Source: Duganella sp. CF402
GTDB lineage: Bacteria > Pseudomonadota > Gammaproteobacteria > Burkholderiales > Burkholderiaceae_D
NCBI RefSeq assembly: GCF_900109645.1
Contig: NZ_FOBG01000002.1
Coordinates: 682,001 to 746,000 of the forward strand
DNA: 64,000 bases
Direction: 5' to 3'
Shown here: piece after piece, positions 8,493-17,201 of the stretch
Layout of the letters: the number at the start of each line of letters is the position of its first letter
Numbering within the stretch: position 1 is the first letter of the stretch
Program-made: the position numbers and the translations under genes
Notes under the pieces: generated by a model
What the model was told of the DNA's origin: nothing
Database searches by the model: none
The model's input: the letters and a program-made list of their open reading frames with translations, nothing else

Positions 8493-9647
8493 TCAATGCC
8501 GTACCGTCGACGCCGGAGGATGCGAGGCGCTCGAGGCTGCCTTTTTTGCAATGTCGTACTGGTACTTAGCCTTGTAGTTTAACATGGTCAGCAAAAGTAC
8601 CAGCATCGCCGCCCCGGCGTTGTGCAGCACCGCGATGGTCAGCGGGAAGCTCAGGTAGATGGTGGCCACCCCAGTCAGGATCTGCGCGCCCAGCGTCAGG
8701 GCGATGTTGCGGGCGGTTTTGTGCAGGGCGTCGTGGCCCCACGCGCGCCACGCCGCATACCCCGCCACTACGGCAACGATGAAGCCAAAATTGCGGTGTA
8801 CCCAGTGGATCGCGGTCAATGCCGAAAACGGCAGGTAATGCCCGGCCGCCGTCTTGCCGAGCTCGCGCCACAGGGTAAAGCCATGCTCGAAGTCCATCTC
8901 CGGGATGGCCTTGCCGCCGCACAGCGGGAAATCGGTACAGGCCAGCGTCGCGTAATTGGTACTGGTCCAGCCGCCCAAGGCCAGTTGCACCAAGAGCAAG
9001 GCCGCCGCCACGCCGGCCAGGATGCGGATGTTGCGCATGGCCGGCGGCGATGCGCTGACCAGCTCGCGCGGCGCATGCAGGTGGTTCTGGCGGCCGCCGT
9101 ACCACACCAGCATCGACAGCAAGCCCATGCCCAGCAGCAAGTGGATGGTGACGATCACCGGCTGCAGCTTCAGGGTCACGGTCCAGGCGCCAAACGCGCC
9201 TTGCAGGCAAACGAAGAAGAACAAGGCGGTCGGCAGCCACGGCGCATATTCGACACGCTTGGTCTTGCTCCATTGATACCAGGACTGCGCCATCATCGCC
9301 ACGATCAGCACGCCGATGCACATAGCCAGGTAACGGTGGATCATCTCAATCCAGGCCTTGACCACGGTCACCGGGCCGGTTGGCATCAGCGCTTCGGCCG
9401 CCACGATCTGCTCATGCGCCAGGAAGGGATTGGCGGCGCCATAGCAGCCCGGCCAGTCCGGGCAACCGAGGCCGGAATCGGTCAGGCGCGTAAAGGCGCC
9501 GAACACGATCAGGTCAAACGTCAAAAACACGCTGACCCACACCAGCTTGCGGTACTTATTGGCGTCCGACGACGTCCAGACGATGGCGGCCGGCAGCAGC
9601 GCGATCAGCAGCGCCGTGATGGCCATTTGAGCAAGAGTGAGATGCAT
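8493..9647 (-). CDS. ctaA: Heme A synthase (COX15/CtaA family)
   Basis: 384 residues with eight predicted helices, the usual size for the proteobacterial type. It oxidises the C8 methyl of heme O to give heme A for cytochrome c oxidase. Family signatures: FGAFTRLTDSGLGCPDWPGC near residue 55, the His-bearing helix KAWIEMIHRYLAMCIGVLI, and the second-half repeat IHWVHRNFGFIVAVVAGYAA. A pair of cysteines in TLACTDFPLCGGKA sits in the second half, as in relatives. It lies between the SCO-like gene (7 bases) and ctaB (13 bases) in an evident operon. Confidence 0.95.
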   Translation of the reverse strand: MHLTLAQMAITALLIALLPAAIVWTSSDANKYRKLVWVSVFLTFDLIVFGAFTRLTDSGLGCPDWPGCYGAANPFLAHEQIVAAEALMPTGPVTVVKAWIEMIHRYLAMCIGVLIVAMMAQSWYQWSKTKRVEYAPWLPTALFFFVCLQGAFGAWTVTLKLQPVIVTIHLLLGMGLLSMLVWYGGRQNHLHAPRELVSASPPAMRNIRILAGVAAALLLVQLALGGWTSTNYATLACTDFPLCGGKAIPEMDFEHGFTLWRELGKTAAGHYLPFSALTAIHWVHRNFGFIVAVVAGYAAWRAWGHDALHKTARNIALTLGAQILTGVATIYLSFPLTIAVLHNAGAAMLVLLLTMLNYKAKYQYDIAKKAASSASHPPASTVRH

Positions 9648-9654
9648 ACAATAT

Positions 9655-10278
9655 TTAACCTATGGCCGAAGCCTTCAACAATTTCGCGATGTCCTTCTGG
9701 ACCCGCTTGACCTTCTCGATATCGCTCGACACCGCGCCTTTCGGATAGCGCATCATCAGATTGCCCAGCGGGTCGATCAGATACACGTGATCGGACACGC
9801 GATCAGCGCCGCCTTCCAGCGGCAGCCACTTCTCCACCACGGCGGCCGGCGCGCGCAACATGCGGGTGCCGTCGTTCACGCGCAGCAGCATGGTTTCCAG
9901 CGGCTGGTCGTCGGTGATCAGCCATACCCGCTCGATGCGCTCCATCTCCTTGCCCTGCATGGTGCGCAGCTGGCGCATGGCGAACAGCTGGTCCTGGCAC
10001 TCCTGCTGGCAGTCGGACGGCCCCACCTTCAGCATAATCCACTTGCCCTTGTAACCCTCCAGTTTCGCCGGCTTGCCGTCCAGCGTGGTGCTGGCCATTG
10101 CCGGAATCGGATACTGGCGCGGATCGATCAGCGTGCCGAAATTGGTCACGCCGCCCTTGGGCTTGATCACGTAATAGGTGAAGTATGACGCAATCAGCGG
10201 CGCCGCGCACACGGCCAGCACCGCGATCAGTTTCCAGCGGCCCGGGCCTTTATTTGGTTTTTCCACGTCTGAATCCAT
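9655..10278 (-). CDS. SCO-like thioredoxin-fold membrane-anchored protein of the cox locus
   Basis: 207 residues with one N-terminal membrane anchor (LIAVLAVCAAPLIASYFTYY, about 17-36) and a periplasmic thioredoxin-like domain. A CxxxC pair in DCQQECQDQLFAMRQL resembles the copper-binding cysteines of SCO proteins, but the fold is otherwise divergent. Its first 29 bases overlap the end of the SURF1 gene, showing coupling. Genes of this type are regularly found between surf1 and ctaA in betaproteobacteria. A role in copper delivery or thiol reduction during oxidase assembly is inferred from this context. Confidence 0.85.
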   Translation of the reverse strand: MDSDVEKPNKGPGRWKLIAVLAVCAAPLIASYFTYYVIKPKGGVTNFGTLIDPRQYPIPAMASTTLDGKPAKLEGYKGKWIMLKVGPSDCQQECQDQLFAMRQLRTMQGKEMERIERVWLITDDQPLETMLLRVNDGTRMLRAPAAVVEKWLPLEGGADRVSDHVYLIDPLGNLMMRYPKGAVSSDIEKVKRVQKDIAKLLKASAIG

Positions 10279-10975
10279 TCGCTACAAAAAAGATGACCGC
10301 CATCGCCGCCAGCGCATACCACTGGAAGGCGTAGCCCTGATGTTTTTCCACGCCCAGCGACGGCGCCGGCCAGTCGCGCACCATCTGGGCGTCGTCGCCG
10401 GCAGGCTGGGCCGGCGCGCCCTGCTCCACCACGAACGGCTGCATGGTCAGGCCGCTGTCCTTGGCCAGTTGCAGCGGATCGGCGTTCTGCACGATGGCGT
10501 TGGGCGTGAGCGCCGGCGCGGTCCCCAGCTGCATTACATGGCCAGCGTTGAGGCGCGCCACGCCCTGCAGCGTGACCGTGCCTTCCGGCGTGGCGTAAGC
10601 CGGCAGCTTGTCGCGCACCGCCGGATCGCGCGGCAGCCAGCCGCGCGCCACCAGCACGTGCATGTTCGAGCCCGATATTTTAAACGGCATCAGCAGGTAG
10701 AAGCCGGCCTTGCCCTGATGGGGACGATTGTCGAGATAGACCGGCCAGCCGCGCACGAATTCACCGTTGACGGTAACGCGGCGGTAGGCCACGGCGGCGG
10801 CGGCCAGCGGCGCGCCGTCTAGCACCAGCGGCGCGGCGCTGGCGCCCTCGGCCAGCTTGGCCTGCAGCGCGATTTTTTGCTCGGCGCGGCGCGATTGCCA
10901 GTTGCCGAGCTGTACACCCAAGGCCACCACCAGCACCGTGGCCACGAAAGGAATCAATTTAAAGCGGAACGCCAT
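10250..10975 (-). CDS. SURF1 family cytochrome oxidase assembly protein
   Basis: 241 residues with the SURF1 topology: an N-terminal helix (LIPFVATVLVVALGVQLGNW) followed by WQSRRAEQK, a central periplasmic domain and a C-terminal helix (QWYALAAMAVIFFVANGF). Family motifs include VTVNGEFV, YLDNRPHQGKAGFYLLMPF and LVARGWLPRD. SURF1 helps insert heme a into subunit I. The gene starts 38 bases from the divergent DUF2909 gene, so its promoter must lie in or near this very short gap, or within the DUF2909 gene. Confidence 0.92.
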   Translation of the reverse strand: MAFRFKLIPFVATVLVVALGVQLGNWQSRRAEQKIALQAKLAEGASAAPLVLDGAPLAAAAVAYRRVTVNGEFVRGWPVYLDNRPHQGKAGFYLLMPFKISGSNMHVLVARGWLPRDPAVRDKLPAYATPEGTVTLQGVARLNAGHVMQLGTAPALTPNAIVQNADPLQLAKDSGLTMQPFVVEQGAPAQPAGDDAQMVRDWPAPSLGVEKHQGYAFQWYALAAMAVIFFVANGFRRGKTK

Positions 10976-11013
10976 TACAATGGAACCTCGATCAAATCGC
11001 CACTCCTCATGCT

Positions 11014-11220
11014 ATGAAAATTGCCGTCGCCATTGCGTTCGTCCTGATCCTCGGCAGCCTGGGCGCAGCGTTCTTCTTCCTGATGCGCGACAAAGGCCGC
11101 AGCAACAACACCGTGCGCGCGCTGGCGGTGCGCGTGGCCTTGTCGATCACCCTGTTCCTGCTGATCCTGCTGGCCTACCGCATGGGCTACATCCACCCTA
11201 CCGGCATCCGCACGGGATAA
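11014..11220 (+). CDS. Twin-transmembrane small protein, DUF2909 family
   Basis: 68 residues made of two helices (VAIAFVLILGSLGAAFFFLM and ALSITLFLLILLAYRMGYI) joined by a short basic loop with RDKGRSNNTVRALAVR. This matches the DUF2909 / twin-transmembrane protein family that accompanies cytochrome oxidase genes in betaproteobacteria. It is the only plus-strand gene in the cox locus. It sits divergent to surf1 and convergent to coxC, and it ends directly in a shared hairpin terminator. Its function is unknown. Confidence 0.85.
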   Translation: MKIAVAIAFVLILGSLGAAFFFLMRDKGRSNNTVRALAVRVALSITLFLLILLAYRMGYIHPTGIRTG

Positions 11221-11222
11221 AA

Positions 11223-11248
11223 AAAAGCCGCACCGGAGTGCGGCTTTT
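11223..11248. terminator. Bidirectional Rho-independent terminator between DUF2909 and coxC
   Basis: Perfect 11-bp inverted repeat AAAAGCCGCAC / GTGCGGCTTTT with a 4-base CGGA loop. A-rich and T-rich flanks on the two sides give a U-tract in both directions. It lies 2 bases after the DUF2909 stop and 13 bases after the coxC stop, so one element can end both converging transcripts. Confidence 0.9.
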
Positions 11249-11261
11249 GTGTCTCTGGATA

Positions 11262-12131
11262 TTACAGCCAGTAGACCACAACGTACAGGCCCAGCCAGAC
11301 CACGTCCACGAAGTGCCAGTACCACGCTGCGCCTTCAAACGCGAAGTGATGGTCCGGCGTGAAGTGGCCGCGCAGCACACGGTACAGCACCACCGACAAC
11401 ATGATCGCGCCCATCGTCACGTGGAAGCCGTGGAAGCCGGTCAGCATGAAGAAGGTCGAACCGTAGATGCCCGAGGTCAGCTTCAGGTTCAACTCGGTGT
11501 AAGCATGGTGATACTCATACGCCTGGAAGCCCATAAACACCGCACCCAGCAGAATCGTGGCAAACAGCCAGATCGCGGTTTGCGCGCGATGGCCGGCACG
11601 CAGCGCGTGGTGCGACAGGGTCAGCGTCACGCCCGAGGTCAGCAGCAGCGCGGTATTGATGGTCGGGATAGGGAACGGGCCCATCGTCTTGAACTCTTCC
11701 ACCGTGCCGGCTGGGCCGATATTGCCCCAGTGCGCAGCAAAATCCGGCCAGATGAATTTGTGGTCCAGATCCGACAGCCACGGCATCGTGATGGTGCGCG
11801 CATAGAACAGCGCGCCGAAGAAGGCGCCGAAGAACATCACCTCCGAGAAGATAAACCAGCCCATCGACCAGCGATACGAATGGTCGATACGCTGGCTGTA
11901 CAAGCCGCCTTCCGATTCCTTGATGGCGTCGCCGAACCAGAAATACAGCACGGCCAGGGTGAATACGATGCCAATCAGGTTGGCCGCCGGCCCCCACGCT
12001 GCGCCATTGACCCAGCCGGAAGCACCGGCCATCGTCAGCAGCATGGACAAGCCAGCCAGCAGCGGCCAGCGCGATGGACCGGGCACGTAGTAGTACGGTG
12101 CTGCGCCGCCGTGTGTATGTGTGGAACTCAT
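11262..12131 (-). CDS. ctaE: Cytochrome c oxidase subunit III
   Basis: 289 residues with seven helices, the normal size for aa3 oxidase subunit III (CoxC). I chose the ATG at 12131 (MSSTHTHGGAAPYY) because AGGGAG at 12138-12143 is then six bases away. ATGs at 12137 and 12149 are too close to or upstream of that site. Family motifs: YRWSMGWFIFSEVMFFGAFF with the conserved Glu, and GFHGFHVTMGAIMLSVVLYR with the His pair. It is the last gene of the coxB-coxA-ctaG-coxC run and ends at the shared terminator. Confidence 0.95.
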   Translation of the reverse strand: MSSTHTHGGAAPYYYVPGPSRWPLLAGLSMLLTMAGASGWVNGAAWGPAANLIGIVFTLAVLYFWFGDAIKESEGGLYSQRIDHSYRWSMGWFIFSEVMFFGAFFGALFYARTITMPWLSDLDHKFIWPDFAAHWGNIGPAGTVEEFKTMGPFPIPTINTALLLTSGVTLTLSHHALRAGHRAQTAIWLFATILLGAVFMGFQAYEYHHAYTELNLKLTSGIYGSTFFMLTGFHGFHVTMGAIMLSVVLYRVLRGHFTPDHHFAFEGAAWYWHFVDVVWLGLYVVVYWL

Positions 12132-12152
12132 CTTCATCTCCCTAATCAACTT

Positions 12153-12347
12153 TTATTTAGCTACTACGAGTTTGACGATAGTTATCAGTAAACCTATGAA
12201 CACGGCCACCGCCAGCAAGGCCGCGACGATGATGTGCAGCGGGTTCATGCCCTGCTGGTCCTCATCGAAATCGCGCTTGCGGCGCAAGCCGACAAACGAC
12301 CACAGCACCGCCTTGACCGAGTACAGGAAGCCGGGCTTTTTACTCAT
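12153..12347 (-). CDS. DUF2970 family small membrane protein
   Basis: 64 residues: a basic N-terminal segment (SVKAVLWSFVGLRRKRDFDE) followed by one helix (IIVAALLAVAVFIGLLITIV). This matches DUF2970, a small protein repeatedly encoded between ctaG and coxC in betaproteobacteria. Its function is unknown, but a structural or assembly role in the oxidase is likely from this fixed context. It lies 11 bases downstream of ctaG and 21 bases upstream of the chosen coxC start. Confidence 0.88.
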   Translation of the reverse strand: MSKKPGFLYSVKAVLWSFVGLRRKRDFDEDQQGMNPLHIIVAALLAVAVFIGLLITIVKLVVAK

Positions 12348-12358
12348 ACATTGCTCAT

Positions 12359-12898
12359 CTAGTCCGCCGCCGCAGTCTTGACCAGCCCGCCGCCCACCTC
12401 GAAGAAGGTGTACGACAGCGTGATGGTCTTCACATCCTTGGGCAGTTTCGGATCGATGTAAAACACCACCGGCATCTGCCGCGCTTCATTGGCTTTCAAG
12501 GTTTGTTGCTTGAAGCAGAAGCATTCCACTTTCAAAAAATACGGCGTCGCATTCTGCGGCGCGTAGCTCGGAATCGCCTGCGCATTCATCTCGCGTTTTT
12601 GCGTGTTGACCACTTCATACATCACCGTGGTCAGCTCGCCCGGATGCACCTTCATGCTGTTGACCGTGGGGCGGAAGCGCCACGGTCCCTGCGCATTGCC
12701 GTCGAATTCGATCGTGATATCGCGGGTCTTGTCCACCTGCGTATTCTTGTCGAATTCGACCGTGCCATCTTTTTGCGTCAACACGTTAATCCCCAGCGCT
12801 TCGCAGATCTGGCGATAGAACGGGTTGAGCGCGTAGGCAAAACCAAACATCACAACAGCAATGATCAGCAGCTTGCGCAACAGCAGGCGGTTTTCCAT
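12359..12898 (-). CDS. ctaG: Cytochrome c oxidase assembly protein CtaG/Cox11
   Basis: 179 residues: one N-terminal helix (LLIIAVVMFGFAYALNPFYR) and a periplasmic immunoglobulin-like domain. The copper-binding cysteines are in the motif VECFCFKQQTL, and a further conserved Cys is in YRQICEALGIN. Cox11 supplies copper to the CuB site in subunit I. The start is one base after the stop of the 35-residue gene upstream. Confidence 0.95.
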   Translation of the reverse strand: MENRLLLRKLLIIAVVMFGFAYALNPFYRQICEALGINVLTQKDGTVEFDKNTQVDKTRDITIEFDGNAQGPWRFRPTVNSMKVHPGELTTVMYEVVNTQKREMNAQAIPSYAPQNATPYFLKVECFCFKQQTLKANEARQMPVVFYIDPKLPKDVKTITLSYTFFEVGGGLVKTAAAD

Positions 12899-12899
12899 C

Positions 12900-13007
12900 T
12901 CAGCTCAGCCACATCCGTTTAACGAACACCGATACAAAGAAGAACAAGGCCAGCCCGCCCAGGATCAGGGCGGTGCGCAGGTTGTTCGGCTTGGGTTGGC
13001 CGCTCAT
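12900..13007 (-). CDS. 35-residue cytochrome oxidase small assembly protein
   Basis: A very short gene in the 111-base gap between coxA and ctaG. It starts at ATG 13007 and stops with TGA at 12900-12902. The product begins MSGQPKPNNLRTALILGG and continues with a single helix (LALFFFVSVFVKR), ending MWLS. Length, position and sequence style match the small 'cytochrome oxidase small assembly protein' found at this place in related genomes. The start lies two bases before the coxA stop region and the stop one base before ctaG, consistent with translation as part of the operon. Confidence 0.85.
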   Translation of the reverse strand: MSGQPKPNNLRTALILGGLALFFFVSVFVKRMWLS

Positions 13008-13009
13008 GA

Positions 13010-14599
13010 TTACTTGAACTGCGGCGGGGTTTCAAAGGTGTGGAACGGCGCCGGCGACGGCACGGTCCATTCCAGGCCTTCCGCGCCTTCCCACGGCTTG
13101 GCTTCGGCTTGTTTGCCGCCACGGATGGTCGGGATGATCACGCCGAACAGGAAGAACACCTGCGACAGACCGAAACCAAACGCGCCAATGGTGGCAATCA
13201 TGTTGAAGTCGGTGAACTGCGCCGAGTAATCGGCGTAGCGGCGCGGCATGCCGGCCAGACCCAGGAAGTGCATCGGGAAGAAGGTGATGTTGAAGGTGAT
13301 CAGCGACAGCCAGAAGTGCGCCTTGCCCATCGTCTCGTTGTACATATGGCCGGTCCATTTCGGCGACCAGTAGTAGAAGCCGGCAAACAGCGCGAACAAC
13401 GAGCCGGCCACCAGCACGTAGTGGAAGTGCGCCACCACGTAGTAGGTATCCTGCAGCTGGATATCGATCGGGGTCACGGCCAGGATCAGGCCGGTGAAGC
13501 CGCCGATGGTGAACACGAAGATAAAGCCCACGGCAAACAGCATCGGGGTTTCAAAGGTCATCGAACCGCGCCACATGGTGGCGATCCAGTTGAACACTTT
13601 CACGCCGGTCGGCACTGCGATCAGCATGGTGGCGTACATGAAGAACAGCTGCGAGGTCACCGGCATGCCGGTGGTGAACATGTGGTGGGCCCAGACGATG
13701 AACGACAGGATCGCGATCGAAGCCGTTGCGTACACCATCGACGCGTAGCCGAACAGCTGCTTGCGGGCGAAGGCTGGCAGGATCTGCGAGACGATGCCGA
13801 ACGCCGGCAGAATCATGATGTACACCTCCGGGTGGCCGAAGAACCAGAAGATATGCTGGTACATGACCGGGTCGCCGCCGGCGGCCGCGTTGAAGAAGGT
13901 GGTGCCGAAGTGGCGGTCGGTCAGGGTCATGGTGATGGCGCCTGCCAGCACCGGCATCACGGCGATCAGCAGGTAGGCGGTGATCAGCCAGGTCCAGCAG
14001 AACATCGGCATCTTCATCAAGGTCATGCCAGGCGCGCGCATGTTGAGGATGGTGACGATGATGTTAATCGAGCCCATGATCGACGACGCGCCCATCAAGT
14101 GCATCGCGAAAATACCCATGTCCATGCCGGCGCCCATCTGGGTCGACAGCGGTGCGTACAGGGTCCAGCCGGCTGCGGTGGCGCCGCCCGGCACCAGGAA
14201 CGAGGTGGCCAGCAGCAGCGCTGCCGGCGGCAGCAGCCAGAACGAGAAGTTGTTCATGCGGGCGAACGCCATGTCGGACGCGCCGATCTGCAGCGGGATC
14301 ATCCAGTTGGCGAAGCCGACGAAGGCCGGCATGATGGCGCCGAACACCATCACCAGGCCGTGCATGGTGGTCAGCTGGTTGAAGAACTCCGGCTGGAAGA
14401 ATTGCAGGCCCGGCTTGAACAGCTCGGTGCGGATGCCCAGCGCCAGCACGCCGCCCGACAGCAGCATGACGAAGGAGAACCACAGGTACAGCGTACCGAT
14501 ATCCTTGTGGTTGGTAGCGAACAGCCAGCGCGACAGACCATGCGGATGGTCGTGTGCGTGGTCATGATCGTGTGCGTGATCCAGAGTGCTCGTGCTCAT
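13010..14599 (-). CDS. ctaD: Cytochrome c oxidase subunit I
   Basis: 529 residues with twelve helices, the catalytic subunit of an aa3-type heme-copper oxidase (CoxA). Visible signatures: WFFGHPEVYIMILPAFG at about residue 250 (CuB His and the cross-linked Tyr region), VPTGVKVFNW at about 330 (K-channel Lys), and VAHFHYVLVAGSLFALFAGF at about 390 (heme a and a3 His ligands). A His/Asp-rich N-terminus (LDHAHDHDHAHDHPHG) is an unusual but not unique metal-binding-like leader. It lies 15 bases after coxB. Confidence 0.97.
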   Translation of the reverse strand: MSTSTLDHAHDHDHAHDHPHGLSRWLFATNHKDIGTLYLWFSFVMLLSGGVLALGIRTELFKPGLQFFQPEFFNQLTTMHGLVMVFGAIMPAFVGFANWMIPLQIGASDMAFARMNNFSFWLLPPAALLLATSFLVPGGATAAGWTLYAPLSTQMGAGMDMGIFAMHLMGASSIMGSINIIVTILNMRAPGMTLMKMPMFCWTWLITAYLLIAVMPVLAGAITMTLTDRHFGTTFFNAAAGGDPVMYQHIFWFFGHPEVYIMILPAFGIVSQILPAFARKQLFGYASMVYATASIAILSFIVWAHHMFTTGMPVTSQLFFMYATMLIAVPTGVKVFNWIATMWRGSMTFETPMLFAVGFIFVFTIGGFTGLILAVTPIDIQLQDTYYVVAHFHYVLVAGSLFALFAGFYYWSPKWTGHMYNETMGKAHFWLSLITFNITFFPMHFLGLAGMPRRYADYSAQFTDFNMIATIGAFGFGLSQVFFLFGVIIPTIRGGKQAEAKPWEGAEGLEWTVPSPAPFHTFETPPQFK

Positions 14600-14614
14600 G
14601 TGTAATGCTCCTGA

Positions 14615-15838
14615 TTACTTACGTGCAGCCACGACTTCGGCTGGTTGAACGATGTTCTCGGCGGCCTTGTTCGACCAGCTATTACGGGTGTAAGTGATCA
14701 CAGCCGCGATATCCGTATCCGACAGTTGCTTCCAAGCTGGCATTTCGGCAGGATATTTCCCGCTCTTCTTACCGTGCAGCAGAACGTTGATCTGTTCAGC
14801 CTTAGGACCGTTGACCACTTCCGAACCGTCCAGCGGTGCAAACGCAGCCGGCACCCCCTTGCCGTTGGCCTGGTGGCAGACCGCGCAGTTGGTGTTGTAG
14901 ACTTTTTCGCCCTTGGTTTTCAGCTCATCGATGGTCCAGGTCTTGTTCGGATCATCGGCCAGGGCGGCCATTTCTTTCTTCTTGCCGTCGACCCAGGTCT
15001 TGTACTCGGCGTCGGTCACCACGCGCACCACGATCGGCATGAAGGCGTGCTCCTTGCCGCACAGTTCCGAGCAGTAGCCACGGAAAGTGCCGGTGTGTTC
15101 GGCCTTGAACCAGGTGTCGCGCACGAAGCCCGGAATCGCATCTTGCTTGACGCCGAAGGCCGGGATCGACCACGAGTGGATCACATCGTTGGCGGTGGTA
15201 ATCAGGCGTACCTTGCGGTGCACCGGAACCACCACTTCATTGTCGACTTCCATCAGGTAGTTGTCGCCGCGCTTCTCGGTTGGCTCGAAGCCCGGTGCGC
15301 CCACTTGCGCGCGCGGGGTGGACAGGTTGGACAGGAAGCTGATGCCCTCGCCTTCACCCTTGAGGTAATCGTAGCCCCACTTCCACTGCATGCCGGTGAC
15401 CTTGATGGTGATATCGGCGTTGGAGGTATCCTTCATGCCGACCACCGTGCGGGTGGCGGGCAGTGCCATGCCGATCACGATCAGGAATGGCACGATGGTC
15501 CACGCGACTTCAACGGCGGTCGATTCGTGGAAGGTGGCTGGCTTGTGGCCGAGCGACTTGCGATGCTTGAAGATGGAATAGAACATCACGCCAAACACTG
15601 CGATGAAGATGACCAGGCAGACGCCCATCATCCAGTTGTGCAGGCTGTAGATTTCGGTGGCGATTTGGGTGGCGGGAGGTTGAAGGTTTAGTTCCCCGGC
15701 GATAGGTCCGCCGGTGCCGCCCGTGGCTGCGGCGTAGGTGCCAGTGCTTGCTGCGGTCTCAGCTGCCCACGCTGGCATACCCGCTGCCAGCATCGACAGT
15801 CCGAGCATCAACGCTTGAAGTCGCTTCGCATGTTTCAT
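14615..15838 (-). CDS. ctaC: Cytochrome c oxidase subunit II with fused C-terminal cytochrome c domain
   Basis: 407 residues. Order: signal peptide (1-25, ending MPAWAAE), two helices (about 68-90 and 110-130), the CuA cupredoxin domain with YCSELCGKEHAFMP around residue 255, then a class I cytochrome c domain with the heme-binding CAVCH near residue 318. The extra heme domain makes it a caa3-like subunit II, common in betaproteobacteria. It is the first gene of the operon; a GGGGAA ribosome-binding site lies five bases before the ATG at 15838. Confidence 0.95.
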   Translation of the reverse strand: MKHAKRLQALMLGLSMLAAGMPAWAAETAASTGTYAAATGGTGGPIAGELNLQPPATQIATEIYSLHNWMMGVCLVIFIAVFGVMFYSIFKHRKSLGHKPATFHESTAVEVAWTIVPFLIVIGMALPATRTVVGMKDTSNADITIKVTGMQWKWGYDYLKGEGEGISFLSNLSTPRAQVGAPGFEPTEKRGDNYLMEVDNEVVVPVHRKVRLITTANDVIHSWSIPAFGVKQDAIPGFVRDTWFKAEHTGTFRGYCSELCGKEHAFMPIVVRVVTDAEYKTWVDGKKKEMAALADDPNKTWTIDELKTKGEKVYNTNCAVCHQANGKGVPAAFAPLDGSEVVNGPKAEQINVLLHGKKSGKYPAEMPAWKQLSDTDIAAVITYTRNSWSNKAAENIVQPAEVVAARK

Positions 15839-16181
15839 GTTTTCCCCAACTGCCCAAGAAATTAAAATATTTTTTTAACGTCTTACCGGCTGATCGGTGA
15901 ACTGAACCGGCGACGCTCCTTAAACAACTGACATCGGCCCGGTTCCGCAAACTGCCGCGAAACAACGCCGACGCTCGATTCTGCTTAATTCAACTGCTCG
16001 TTCGTGCTCGATGTAACCTGATTTCGCCTGGGGTCGCGGGTTTATAGCTGGCGACGTGACATGCTGGCAAAATTAGTGAATGATTATATAGAACAAAAAC
16101 GAGCCACATCAAGAAATAATCGATTTCACAACTAGGCTGTTGCCAAGGGCGGTACGCCGCATGGCAACATACAATCGCCTC
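15839..16181. other. Intergenic region: cox operon 5' leader and bioC 3' region
   Basis: 343 bases without a gene. It lies upstream of coxB (minus strand) and downstream of the bioC-like gene (also minus). The half next to coxB contains an AT-rich stretch (about 15860-15880) and the GGGGAA ribosome-binding site. The promoter of the oxidase operon must be here, but I cannot fix -35/-10 boxes with confidence. The half next to bioC holds the hairpin listed separately. Confidence 0.6.
16138..16169 (-). terminator. Possible 3' hairpin of the bioC-like gene
   Basis: Inverted repeat TGTTGCCA (16138-16145) and TGGCAACA (16162-16169) with a nested GGCG/CGCC stem in the loop, 13 bases downstream of the methyltransferase stop. 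No U-tract follows on the minus strand, so it is not a classical Rho-independent terminator. It could be an mRNA-end stabiliser. Confidence 0.4.
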
Positions 16182-17105
16182 TCAACGCGGCTTGCGCGGC
16201 GGATCGAAACGAATAATGGCTTCGCCCTTGGAAGTGACCTTGGGGGCGGGCCGGAAGGCGTGACCGTAGATAACTTCAAAGGTCAGGCCGAGTTTCCCAT
16301 CGGAACGACGACCGCGTTCCAGCGCGTCCAGCATGCGCTGCCAGGCCTGCTTGCCCATCATGCTGCGGCGCAACGTTGTCAGTGGATTACCGCCCAGTGC
16401 GCGTACGTCTGCCAGCAACGCTTGTGGCGTATCGTAGGTCACTGTGATGGTTTCCATGTCCAGAACCGGGGTGGAAAACCCGGCTTCGACCAGTTGGTCG
16501 CCGAAATCGTGCATGTCGACGAAGGGCAGCACGTGCGGCGCCAGATCGGCCTCGGCGAACGCATTGCGCACCTCGCGCAGCGAATCCGGGCCAAAGGTGG
16601 AAAACATCAGCAAGCTATTCACGCGCAGCACGCGGCGCCATTCGGCGAACACGCGGTCCGGCTGCGGATGCCAGTGCAAGGCCAGGTTGGACCACACCAG
16701 ATCCAGCGAGTTCGGTCCCAGCGGCAGCTCGGAAAAATCGCCGCACAGCAGGTCGACACCGCTTTTCGATGGCAGCAACTTGCTAATCAGCTGGTTCAGC
16801 GAGGATTGCCTGGCGCCTGGCCCTTGGGCGGCGTGCAGCATGGCTTCGGCGGCGTCGATGCCGAGAATCTGGGCCGCAGGATACGATTTTTGCAACAACG
16901 GCAGGTCGGCGCCGGTGCCGCAACCGGCATCCAAAACGCGCTGAGGCGCTATTTTAATCAATTCCAGCCGGTCGAACATGCGCGAAGATACCTCACGGCG
17001 CAGGAAATCGGCGGTAGCGATGCGTTCAGGGCGGGAAAACAGCTGGCGCACTCGTTCGAGGTCGATCGGCGCGCTGAATTTGGGGGGATTAGCGGGGACT
17101 TGCAT
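16182..17105 (-). CDS. BioC-like SAM-dependent methyltransferase
   Basis: 307 residues from the ATG at 17105 (MQVPANPPKFSAPIDLERVR); an ATG at 17147 would add 14 residues. Class I methyltransferase: motif I is VLDAGCGTGADLPLL (about 75-90), followed by ILGIDAAEAML and the post-motif LDLVWSNLALHWHPQPDRVF. The WSNLALHW stretch and the N-terminal RVRQLFSRPERI resemble malonyl-ACP O-methyltransferase BioC, which starts pimelate synthesis for biotin. No biotin gene is nearby, so I give no symbol. It is divergent from comF. Confidence 0.8.
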   Translation of the reverse strand: MQVPANPPKFSAPIDLERVRQLFSRPERIATADFLRREVSSRMFDRLELIKIAPQRVLDAGCGTGADLPLLQKSYPAAQILGIDAAEAMLHAAQGPGARQSSLNQLISKLLPSKSGVDLLCGDFSELPLGPNSLDLVWSNLALHWHPQPDRVFAEWRRVLRVNSLLMFSTFGPDSLREVRNAFAEADLAPHVLPFVDMHDFGDQLVEAGFSTPVLDMETITVTYDTPQALLADVRALGGNPLTTLRRSMMGKQAWQRMLDALERGRRSDGKLGLTFEVIYGHAFRPAPKVTSKGEAIIRFDPPRKPR

Positions 17106-17201
17106 GGTGATGAGTCGTTGTAATGCGATAATGTCGGCAGTGTACATGGTTGCACGCCATCGCGACGACGACCGGGCCGGTTTTCAGCGTGGAGGCGTGG
17201 C

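Noticed and set aside
13040..14605. Long plus-strand frame opposite coxA
   Set aside because: Composition (His, Gln, Arg, Asp runs) is that of an antisense frame; coxA is certain from its heme and copper ligands.
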